6,474 nucleotides of DNA, from assembly GCA_036821645.1 (NCBI GenBank), contig DAISJD010000156.1, positions 1-6,474 on the forward strand, read 5' to 3'. Positions within the stretch are counted from its first letter, which is position 1. Each line of letters begins with the position of its first letter. Below are positions 1-5,497 of the stretch, in pieces. A model generated the notes under the pieces. It did no database searches. It worked only from the letters and a program-made list of their open reading frames with translations, and had not been told where the DNA came from. This stretch comes from DAISJD01 sp036821645 (GTDB lineage Bacteria; Pseudomonadota; Alphaproteobacteria; ATCC43930; CGMCC-115725). Position numbers and translations under genes: made by a program.

Positions 1-229
1 GACCTTGGTTGATCCACCATGCGCGGATGCCCCTATCCGCCTCGATCCTCGCATCCCCCCCCTATCCGGTGCAGCAGCCGCGCGCACCGCCCGCTCTCCC
101 GCCGCGCCTCTGACCATCCAGACACGCGGCAAGAGGAGAGGTGCGCGATTGCCGCCGCCCTCCCCTTGTCGCCCTTCTTCTCGGGCACGCATCCTATGGG
201 GGTGCCGCCCTCGGCGGTGAGATTTATTC
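1..229. other. Leader/intergenic region upstream of the copper operon
   Basis: I see no convincing gene here. The open frames that cross it have no family resemblance and very Arg/Pro-rich translations, typical of noncoding GC-rich DNA. The segment holds a perfect 6-bp hairpin, GCGGAT (23-28) with ATCCGC (35-40), and a 10-base direct repeat CCCCTATCCG at 30-39 and 59-68. A second hairpin at 205-217 lies next to the start of the first gene. No clear sigma70 promoter is visible, so the operon promoter either is of another class or lies outside the window. I looked for cobalamin riboswitch hallmarks and did not find them. Confidence 0.5.
204..221 (+). promoter_or_regulatory. Hairpin overlapping the ribosome binding site of the barrel-protein gene
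   Basis: CCGCC (205-209) pairs perfectly with GGCGG (213-217) around a 3-base CTC loop, and GU pairs could extend the stem by two. The best Shine-Dalgarno match, GGTGAG (216-221), sits 8 bases before the ATG at 230. Its first two bases are in the 3' arm of the stem. The structure could therefore tune translation initiation of the first gene of the operon. No T-run follows, so it is not an intrinsic terminator. The structure is read directly from the sequence; the regulatory role is inference. Confidence 0.3.
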
Positions 230-1183
230 ATGTTCCTATCGATCAAAAATGCCAGCGGGCTGATTGCCCTCGGCCTTCTGTTCCCGTGTCTCGAACAAAC
301 GGCCTCGGCCCATGCCGTGGCGGGGGATCGGACCTTCCCTGCAGCCCTCATGGTCGATGACCCCTCGGTTTCCGACGAATTATCCTTGCCGACCTTCAGC
401 CGCGTGCGCCAAGGGGCAAGCGATGCCGGCCCCGCCCAAACCATGACCAATTTTGCCTATGAATTCAGCAAACGCATCACGGACCGTCTCGCCTTTTCCG
501 TCGCGGGCGGCTATACGATCCTCGATCCCAAGGGACAAAAATCGCTCTATGGGTTTCAGAATACCGAAATCACCCTGAAATATCTGGCCTATGTCGATCC
601 GGCCCGTGAATTCATCACCTCGGTCGGCGTCTCGCGCGAATTCGGCGGCAGCGGAGCCGCCAGAATCGGGGCAGAGCCGGGCAGTACCACGACCCCGACC
701 GTTTATTTCGGCAAGGGGTTCGGTGATCTGCCCGATTCTCTGAAATACCTAAAACCGCTCGCCGTGACCGGCACGGTCGGTTACCAGGTGGCAGATCAAG
801 CCGTCCGCCGCCGCTTCGATGCGGATACGGGCCATGTCGATGCCGACCATGCCCCGGACCAAGTGGCGTTTGGTGCGACCGTGCAATATAGCCTGCCCTA
901 TCTTCAAGCCCAGGTGAAAGATGTGGGTCTACCCGCCTTCGTCGGGCGGCTCGTCCCCCTGGTCGAAATCAGCTATACGACGCCCGTGACGAAATCCTTC
1001 GGCGCAAGCACCGTCGGGATCGTGGCCCCAGGGGTAATTTATAGCGGCGATTCCTTCCAACTGGGCCTTGAAGCCACGATCCCAACAACGCGGGCGGCGG
1101 GCACCAATGTCGGCATCCTGGCGCAGTTTCACCTGTTCTTCGACGACATCTTCCCCAATACATTGGGTAAACCGTTGTTTTAA
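230..1183 (+). CDS. Predicted outer-membrane beta-barrel protein of a copCD operon (uncharacterised family)
   Basis: This is a 317-residue secreted protein with a signal peptide of about 27 residues: short basic start, hydrophobic stretch at 9-20, and an Ala-Ser-Ala cleavage site before His28. The Cys at 20 is not in a proper lipobox. The mature part is rich in alternating polar/hydrophobic strands, for example near 74-98, 111-137, 154-162, 176-187, 210-225, 240-252, 262-284 and 291-304. It ends in Phe317, as many outer-membrane proteins do, which together suggests a beta-barrel. A loop at 197-210 is rich in Asp and His (D197, D199, H202, D204, D206, H207, D210). I know of similar unnamed proteins encoded beside CopC/CopD in proteobacteria, but no assigned function. 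The start ATG has an SD-like GGTGAG 8 bases upstream. copC follows after 14 bases, so a role in copper passage or sensing at the outer membrane is inferred. A generic MetA/phenol-degradation-type porin is an alternative label. Confidence 0.8.
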   Translation: MFLSIKNASGLIALGLLFPCLEQTASAHAVAGDRTFPAALMVDDPSVSDELSLPTFSRVRQGASDAGPAQTMTNFAYEFSKRITDRLAFSVAGGYTILDPKGQKSLYGFQNTEITLKYLAYVDPAREFITSVGVSREFGGSGAARIGAEPGSTTTPTVYFGKGFGDLPDSLKYLKPLAVTGTVGYQVADQAVRRRFDADTGHVDADHAPDQVAFGATVQYSLPYLQAQVKDVGLPAFVGRLVPLVEISYTTPVTKSFGASTVGIVAPGVIYSGDSFQLGLEATIPTTRAAGTNVGILAQFHLFFDDIFPNTLGKPLF

Positions 1184-1185
1184 AA

Positions 1186-1190
1186 AAGGA
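1186..1190 (+). promoter_or_regulatory. Ribosome binding site of copC
   Basis: AAGGA lies 7 bases before the copC ATG at 1198, in the 14-base gap after the stop of the preceding gene. It fixes the copC start and fits co-transcription of the two genes. Confidence 0.6.
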
Positions 1191-1197
1191 TTTTATC

Positions 1198-1560
1198 ATG
1201 AATCGCTTTTTCTACGGGGCCGTACTCATCCTATCCGCGACCCTGTTCTCCGCCCCCGCCCTTGCCCATGCCAAGTTGGAAAAGGCCGAACCGGCCGTGG
1301 GGTCCACCGGCCCCGCCCCGGACGAGATTCGGTTGAGCTTCACCGAGGGCTTGGAAATCAAGTTCTGTAGCGCCGCACTCGCCGCGAAATCGGGCGAGAC
1401 CGTACCGGTCAAGCTCGAAGCTGCCCCCGATAACCCCAAGATCCTACGGATCGTCCCGACTGCCAAGTTGGCACCGGGCCCCTATGCGGTGACATGGCAT
1501 GTCGTCTCAGTCGACAGCCATAAAACCGATGGGCATTTCTCGTTGACCGTCACCCCTTAA
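1198..1560 (+). CDS. copC: CopC, periplasmic Cu(II)-binding protein
   Basis: This is a 120-residue protein, the usual length for stand-alone CopC. Residues 1-23 form a Sec signal peptide ending Ala-Leu-Ala, giving a mature protein that begins His-Ala-Lys-Leu. The mature domain shows the CopC pattern: a HAKLEKAEPA start, a central LSFTE strand (46-50) and a C-terminal block VVSVDSHKTDGHFSLTV. In mature numbering the likely Cu(II) ligands are His1, Asp83 and His85 (precursor H24, D106, H108), the same set known for Cu(II)-only CopC proteins. The Met-rich Cu(I) site of plasmid PcoC/CopC is absent: there is no Met cluster in the mature protein. His101 and His113 are further His residues. The protein probably shuttles or buffers Cu(II) in the periplasm for CopD, which is encoded 18 bases downstream. 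The family is recognised with high certainty; whether it serves import or tolerance is not decided by the sequence. Confidence 0.95.
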   Translation: MNRFFYGAVLILSATLFSAPALAHAKLEKAEPAVGSTGPAPDEIRLSFTEGLEIKFCSAALAAKSGETVPVKLEAAPDNPKILRIVPTAKLAPGPYAVTWHVVSVDSHKTDGHFSLTVTP

Positions 1561-1578
1561 AAAAACGGCAGGCCGGTA

Positions 1579-2481
1579 ATGGCATTCGAGACTGAAACGG
1601 CCTTTTTGCTGATTATCGCGCGGATGCTGCATCTCGGCATCAGTCTCGGGCTGTTCGGCACGATGGTGAGTGGGCTGGTCTTTGACCGGCCCACCATCCA
1701 TCGGGGGCCTGTGATCTGGCTGATCGTTGGGATGGGCCTTTCCGGCGCGCTGTGGCTTTGGTGCGTTGCCGCCTCTCTCGCCAGCGGTTGGCAGGACGGA
1801 CTCGACCCCACTCTCATCGCGGACGTCCTGACGGAAACTTGGTTCGGTCGGATCTGGTTTTGGCGGCTGGTCGTGATCAGCATCCTGTTCGCGGCGGCAT
1901 TGGCCTATCGGCCGAACGTCGGACGCGGGATCGGCTGGCCGGGCGCCGCGATCCTGATGCTAAGCGGGGCGTCCTTGATCCTGCTGGCCTTGACGGGCCA
2001 TGCGGCAATGGGCGAAGGCTGGCCTGGATGGGCGCACCGGCTCAATCATGGCACCCATCTCGTGGCTACGGCCTGTTGGCTGGGCGGGCTTGGCCCCTTG
2101 GGCCGCGTCTTACGGGATGCCCAACGCGGGCTGGTACCGGTCGATCAGGCGATAGCGGCACTCAGTCGATTTTCCCACATGGGCATGGCGGCGGTCTTTG
2201 CCGTTTTATCGAGCGGCCTCGTCAATTTTTTCATCCTAACCGAGGGTGATCTTAGCGTGCTGACAACCCCCTGGGGGATGATCTTGAGCGGCAAACTCCT
2301 CCTGGTCGCTTGTCTTCTGGTTTTGGCCCTCGTCAATCGGCTGCTGCTGCTCCCCCACCTCACGGTGGCCTCAGATCGGATTCTGGCAACACTCCGCCGC
2401 ACGGTTCAAGCGGAACAGGGCCTTGGCCTCATCCTCTTGGCCCTCGTCTCCTGGCTTGGCACGACTGCACCGAGCCTGTAG
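1579..2481 (+). CDS. copD: CopD, inner-membrane copper homeostasis/uptake protein
   Basis: This is a 300-residue integral membrane protein with about eight hydrophobic segments, near residues 7-33, 45-67, 91-110, 119-140, 158-176, 200-221, 232-255 and 278-296. It has the CopD family hallmarks: His18 in the first helix, LTGHAAMGEG (138-147), the His-rich WAHRLNHGTHLVATACWLGG stretch (151-170) and RFSHMGMAAV (197-206). The conserved histidines H18, H141, H153, H157, H160 and H200 are candidates for metal or heme ligands near the membrane faces. CopD is usually encoded right after CopC and is linked in the literature to movement of copper into the cytoplasm. The start ATG has a weak SD (GCAGG, 1568-1572) and follows copC by 18 bases, so the two are co-transcribed. 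The gene ends 13 bases from the convergent GAF-GGDEF gene, with no intrinsic terminator visible between them. Confidence 0.93.
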   Translation: MAFETETAFLLIIARMLHLGISLGLFGTMVSGLVFDRPTIHRGPVIWLIVGMGLSGALWLWCVAASLASGWQDGLDPTLIADVLTETWFGRIWFWRLVVISILFAAALAYRPNVGRGIGWPGAAILMLSGASLILLALTGHAAMGEGWPGWAHRLNHGTHLVATACWLGGLGPLGRVLRDAQRGLVPVDQAIAALSRFSHMGMAAVFAVLSSGLVNFFILTEGDLSVLTTPWGMILSGKLLLVACLLVLALVNRLLLLPHLTVASDRILATLRRTVQAEQGLGLILLALVSWLGTTAPSL

Positions 2482-2494
2482 CCGGTCCCCCTCT

Positions 2495-3526
2495 TCAGAG
2501 CGTCACAGTGTGATTGCCGCCCATTTTTTGCGCCGCCATCAAGCGGTCGGCAACGCGCCGCAAATGGTCTTCGATCGGCAAGGTGATGTCGGGTTCGATG
2601 ATCGTCGCCCCAATGCTGAGGGTAAGATAATCGAACCGATCAGCACCATAAAGCGGGATCATTTTGAAACTGTTTTTAATGTGATGGAGCAATCCCGCCA
2701 TCGTCTCTGCATCGGTATTGGGCAAGATGAGCATGAACGCGTCTTCTTCCCACCGACCCACGACATCGTAGGGCCGCAGACAGGAAAGCAGTTTCTTTCC
2801 AGTAAATTGCAGCGGGGCGTCCCCTCCCGATGGGCCGCCATCCTTGGCAAACCGGGCAAATTTATCAATATCGACAAGAGCGAGCCCGGTTTTATGATTA
2901 TTGCGGGCGGCGAAATCCATTTCGCGCCACAAGAGTTGACTGACCCCATCCTTATTCCATAAGCGCGTCACGGGATCGATCAGGACGGCGCGCTCGGACT
3001 CGCTGTTTTCCTGAATCAGTTGCAAAGTCGTTTCCGACAGAAGAACCGACTTCATCTCGGATTCGACCATGGCCCGCAAATCGACCATGATTTCCATCTC
3101 GCGCGCCGACAGGGTACGCGGTTCCGTATCGATCGCGCACAGGGTGCCGACGCGAATGTCTCCGGCGAAGGTCAGGGGAAAACCCGCATAGAAACGAATA
3201 TTCGGGGCACCCGTCACAAGGGGATTATCACAAAAACGGGTATCACGCGTGGCATCTTCGACGATCAATGGTGCATCGCTCAGAATCGCATGGGCGCAAA
3301 AGGCGTGTTCACGCGGCGTCTCGCTCACGGGCAGGCCTTCGGATGATTTAAACCATTGACGCTTTTGATCAACAATTGAAACCAGTGAAATTGGCACATT
3401 CAACAATTGACACGCGATCCGTGTAATTCGATTGAAGCGATCCTCGGCAGGCGTGTCGAGAATATTCAAGGACTTGATGAAGTCAATCCGGGCATTTTCA
3501 TTGAGTGGAAGGGCCGCTTCAACCAT
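2495..3526 (-). CDS. GAF domain protein with a degenerate GGDEF domain
   Basis: This is a 343-residue cytoplasmic protein with no signal peptide or membrane segment. Residues 25-160 form a GAF sensory domain (FCAHAIL at 76-82, RFYAGFPL at 111-118, VGTLCAID at 126-133). After a helical linker (160-180), residues 181-343 form a GGDEF domain: DPVTRLWNK (184-192), DID (219-221) and SIGA (304-307). The signature is EEDAF (260-264) instead of GG(D/E)EF. The usual Asn-Asp...Gly-His region is FAKDGGPSGGD (225-235), without the guanine-binding Asn or the His. The end reads MAAQKMGGN (330-338), lacking the common Tyr and Lys. The inhibitory-site RxxD is kept as RPYD (251-254), five residues before the signature. 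I infer it is not a normal diguanylate cyclase but may bind c-di-GMP or a partner. The gene is second in a pair: its ATG is 16 bases after the GAF gene stop, with GGGAG directly after that stop codon. Confidence 0.9.
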   Translation of the reverse strand: MVEAALPLNENARIDFIKSLNILDTPAEDRFNRITRIACQLLNVPISLVSIVDQKRQWFKSSEGLPVSETPREHAFCAHAILSDAPLIVEDATRDTRFCDNPLVTGAPNIRFYAGFPLTFAGDIRVGTLCAIDTEPRTLSAREMEIMVDLRAMVESEMKSVLLSETTLQLIQENSESERAVLIDPVTRLWNKDGVSQLLWREMDFAARNNHKTGLALVDIDKFARFAKDGGPSGGDAPLQFTGKKLLSCLRPYDVVGRWEEDAFMLILPNTDAETMAGLLHHIKNSFKMIPLYGADRFDYLTLSIGATIIEPDITLPIEDHLRRVADRLMAAQKMGGNHTVTL

Positions 3527-3531
3527 GATCC

Positions 3532-3545
3532 ACTATTCTCCCTTA
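3532..3545 (-). promoter_or_regulatory. Stop codon with adjoining SD coupling the two GAF genes
   Basis: On the minus strand the TAA of the upstream GAF gene (3543-3545) is followed at once by GGGAG, about 11 bases before the ATG of the GAF-GGDEF gene at 3526. This tight layout suggests co-transcription and probably translational coupling of the two proteins. Confidence 0.45.
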
Positions 3546-4073
3546 CTTTTGATTGATAGCTTGGTCGTAAAGATAGAGATTGCGCAGCAAGTGCGTCTTC
3601 ATCTGATTGATCACGACCGAAGCAATATCTTCGATGAAACCCATATCGTCTTTGGTCAAATGCCGTGGCACCGTATCGAAAAGGCATAACGTTCCAACAG
3701 GAATGCCGGGACTGATGACCAAGGGATATCCTGCATAAAAACGCACATAAGGTGGTTCGATGACCAAAGGATGATCGCAAAAACGCGGATCGCGGGCGGT
3801 ATCGGTCACGATCATCGCCGTGTCAGCCAGAATCGCATGCGCACAAAAAGAAAGGCGTCTTGGTATCTCATGCACCGACAACCCATTGATCGATTTAAAC
3901 CATTGACGATGGGCGTCGATCAAGGAAATGCCGCAGATCGGGACGTTCAGGATGCGGTTCATCATCCGGGTCGCCCGTTCAAACTGATCTTCGATCGGCG
4001 TATCCAGCAGATTGAGGCTCTGCACCATTGCAAGCCGCATCGGCTCGTTGATGGGAAATTCTGGTTCAACCAT
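3543..4073 (-). CDS. Stand-alone GAF domain protein, paralogue of its downstream neighbour
   Basis: This is a 176-residue soluble protein made almost entirely of one GAF domain (about residues 25-160). Motifs are NVPICGISLID (43-53), RQWFKS (56-61), FCAHAILADT (77-86), RFCDHPLV (97-104), RFYAGYPL (111-118) and VGTLCLFD (126-133). A short helical tail of some 16 residues follows. It aligns without gaps from residue 1 to the N-terminal half of the GAF-GGDEF protein downstream, so the pair arose by tandem duplication. I chose the ATG at 4073 because both paralogues then begin Met-Val-Glu. A GTG at 4106 would add 11 residues with no counterpart in the paralogue. The ligand is not predictable; such GAF domains can bind small molecules or serve as dimerisation modules. 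It carries no output domain, so it may act through the neighbour, for instance by heterodimerising. It is transcribed from the AT-rich region upstream. Confidence 0.88.
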   Translation of the reverse strand: MVEPEFPINEPMRLAMVQSLNLLDTPIEDQFERATRMMNRILNVPICGISLIDAHRQWFKSINGLSVHEIPRRLSFCAHAILADTAMIVTDTARDPRFCDHPLVIEPPYVRFYAGYPLVISPGIPVGTLCLFDTVPRHLTKDDMGFIEDIASVVINQMKTHLLRNLYLYDQAINQK

Positions 4074-4110
4074 AAAACCGCCGGGTGCTGAAACCTTAAG
4101 AGGCACTGTT

Positions 4111-4200
4111 CCAGTAAATTAAAATATTAAATTAATGGTAAAATCATAAGGATTTATTTTTTATTTAAAAAAATCACACCTGAATCATTTTTTGTTTGAT
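4111..4200 (-). promoter_or_regulatory. AT-rich upstream region of the GAF gene pair
   Basis: This stretch is very AT-rich (runs such as TTATTTTTTATTTAAAAAAA) against a GC-rich background and lies just upstream of the GAF genes on the minus strand. It offers several -10-like TAATAT/TAATTT hexamers near 4118-4136 in minus orientation, but I find no well-spaced strong -35 box. It very likely holds the promoter and may also bind AT-preferring regulators such as MucR/Ros-type proteins; that part is inference. Confidence 0.35.
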
Positions 4201-4260
4201 TGAGATTCGTTTTCTGCAAAACCACGGCGATTACTATCCATGTATGAAGCATTGAATACG

Positions 4261-4317
4261 GGCATCGACGTCCGGTCTGTTCTATTTTTCCTTGCGAACT
4301 GGCCGGACGTCGATCCC
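4261..4317. repeat. 12-bp perfect inverted repeat, 27-base loop, just after the malyl-CoA lyase gene
   Basis: ATCGACGTCCGG (4264-4275) and its exact complement CCGGACGTCGAT (4303-4314) face each other across a 27-base loop (4276-4302). After one mismatch two further pairs form (GG 4261-4262 with CC 4316-4317). The repeat begins 14 bases past the lyase stop codon. In lyase orientation no T-run follows the stem, so it is not a classic intrinsic terminator. It could be a 3' mRNA-stabilising stem, part of a Rho-dependent end, or a regulator site. Confidence 0.6.
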
Positions 4318-4327
4318 GCAATTGGCC

Positions 4328-5302
4328 CTATCCCTTAATTTGAGCCGCTTTTTCGACCAGAACCTGGGCCTGACGGATCGAGGCGAAATCGATCAATTTG
4401 CCATCCAAAGCAACCGCCCCGCGCCCGTCCCGCTGGGCTTCGGCCATGGCATCGAGAATGCGCTGCGCCTGGGCGACATCCGCGTCCGACGGGCTGAAAA
4501 CGGCATTGGCAAGGGGGATTTGCGAGGGGTGAATCGCCCATTTGCCTTCGCAGCCGAGAACGGCGGCCCGCCGGGCCGCCGCCGTATAGGCGTCGGCATC
4601 GGAAAAATCGCCGAACGGTCCATCGACCGGGCGCAGACCATTGGCGCGGGCCGCGACGACCATCCGGGCCAAGGCGTAATGCCACATATCGCCCCAATGG
4701 ACCGCGCGGGCCCCTGCGGCATCGGGATGGGTCAGGATACTGTAATCCGGGTTCGCCCCGCCGATATTCACCGTGCGCGCCCGTGTCGAGGCGGCATAAT
4801 CGGCGACCCCGAAATGCAGCGATTCATTGCGCGGCGAGGCGGCGGCGATCTCATGAATATTCTGCATGCCAAGGGCGGTTTCGATGATGAGTTCAAAACC
4901 GATCCGGTTTTTGAACCCCTTTGCCGCCGCAATTTGCGTGACGAGCATGTCGAGCGCATAGACATCGGCGGCCGTGCCGACCTTGGGGATCATGATCAGG
5001 TGCAGCTTGTCGCCGGCCTGTTCCACCACGTCGATCACGTCGCGATACATGAACGGCGTGTCGAGCCCGTTGATCCGCACGGCCAGCGTCTTCGTTCCCC
5101 AATCGACATCGTGCAGGGCCTCGATGATATTACGCCGGGCCTGGGGCTTATCGTCGGGGGCCACCGCGTCTTCAAGATCGAGAAAGATGATGTCTGCCGC
5201 ACTGCGCGCGGCCTTTTCAAACAATTTCGGCGAACTGCCGGGCACGGCAAGTTCACTGCGATTGAGACGGGCGGGGGCGGGCTCTATCACCGTAAAGCTC
5301 AT
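4328..5302 (-). CDS. mcl1: L-malyl-CoA / beta-methylmalyl-CoA lyase (HpcH/HpaI-CitE family)
   Basis: This is a 324-residue cytoplasmic TIM-barrel enzyme, close to the roughly 318 residues of Rhodobacter Mcl1. It should reversibly cleave (3S)-malyl-CoA to acetyl-CoA plus glyoxylate, and beta-methylmalyl-CoA to propionyl-CoA plus glyoxylate, steps of the ethylmalonyl-CoA pathway. Motifs in order: LAVPGSSPKLFEK (18-30), LDLEDAVAPDDK (41-52), VRINGLDTPF (75-84), MIPKVG (104-109), FELIIETALG (136-145), GVADYAAS (165-172), PVDGPFGDFSD (225-235) and GKWAIHPSQI (253-262). Arg76 should contact substrate, and Glu141 and Asp168 should hold the Mg2+. The region 190-203 (THPDAAGARA) looks a few residues longer than my recollection of the Rhodobacter protein. 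The ATG at 5302 has only a weak GGGA upstream, but the Met-Ser-Phe start matches the family. It has its own promoter upstream. A related CitE-like lyase remains a less likely alternative. No other ethylmalonyl-CoA pathway gene is in the window. Confidence 0.88.
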   Translation of the reverse strand: MSFTVIEPAPARLNRSELAVPGSSPKLFEKAARSAADIIFLDLEDAVAPDDKPQARRNIIEALHDVDWGTKTLAVRINGLDTPFMYRDVIDVVEQAGDKLHLIMIPKVGTAADVYALDMLVTQIAAAKGFKNRIGFELIIETALGMQNIHEIAAASPRNESLHFGVADYAASTRARTVNIGGANPDYSILTHPDAAGARAVHWGDMWHYALARMVVAARANGLRPVDGPFGDFSDADAYTAAARRAAVLGCEGKWAIHPSQIPLANAVFSPSDADVAQAQRILDAMAEAQRDGRGAVALDGKLIDFASIRQAQVLVEKAAQIKG

Positions 5303-5497
5303 AATATACTATCCCATGCTCAGAAAAAGAAATAATATAACTGAAAAATCAGCTATTGTGAATTAAAGATACGATACAGCGCGCGTAATGTAAAATACGA
5401 AAATAATCGAGGCTACGCTGATCAGACCGGAGATCTCGGCATAATGCCCCCGACCGAAAGGCATCGGCCAGGTTTGGGTCCGTTCCGATCGACGGCC
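5303..5497. other. Intergenic region between deacetylase-like gene and malyl-CoA lyase
   Basis: The half next to the lyase (5303-5410) is AT-rich and holds its promoter. The half next to the deacetylase-like gene (5411-5497) is GC-rich and contains short dyads: GAGATCTC at 5431-5438 and GGCAT/ATGCC around 5438-5449. None is followed by a T-run, so no clear intrinsic terminator is visible. I see no gene here. Confidence 0.5.
5334..5362 (-). promoter_or_regulatory. Sigma70-like promoter of the malyl-CoA lyase gene
   Basis: On the minus strand a -35 box TTCACA (5362-5357; five of six consensus bases) is separated by exactly 17 bases from a -10 box TATATT (5339-5334; five of six). Transcription would start near 5327, giving a leader of about 25 bases before the ATG at 5302. 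The spacer contains the small dyad CTGA(TTTT)TCAG. A second, weaker candidate lies just upstream: TTTACA, 17 bases, TATCTT. Confidence 0.6.

Noticed and set aside
1..229. Possible metal or cobalamin riboswitch in the leader of the copper operon
   Set aside because: No B12-box or other riboswitch signature is recognisable; only short isolated hairpins are seen.
19..360. Plus-strand open frames in the first 360 bases
   Set aside because: They are Arg/Pro-rich, have no SD, and the longer one runs into the signal peptide of the barrel-protein gene in another frame.
2482..2494. Terminator between copD and the convergent GAF-GGDEF gene
   Set aside because: The 13-base gap contains no stem with a T-run; any termination signal must lie inside the coding regions or depend on Rho.
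2423..2962. A 179-codon plus-strand open frame crossing the end of copD and the GGDEF gene
   Set aside because: It overlaps two well-supported genes in other frames and resembles no known protein.
4071..4106. Longer form of the GAF protein starting at a GTG at 4106
   Set aside because: The extra 11 residues have no counterpart in the paralogue, whereas the ATG at 4073 gives a matching Met-Val-Glu start.
4292..5335. A 347-codon open frame on the plus strand, longer than the lyase gene opposite
   Set aside because: It is antisense to the clearly recognised malyl-CoA lyase, its translation matches no family I know, and it arises from the GC-rich codon pattern of the real gene.
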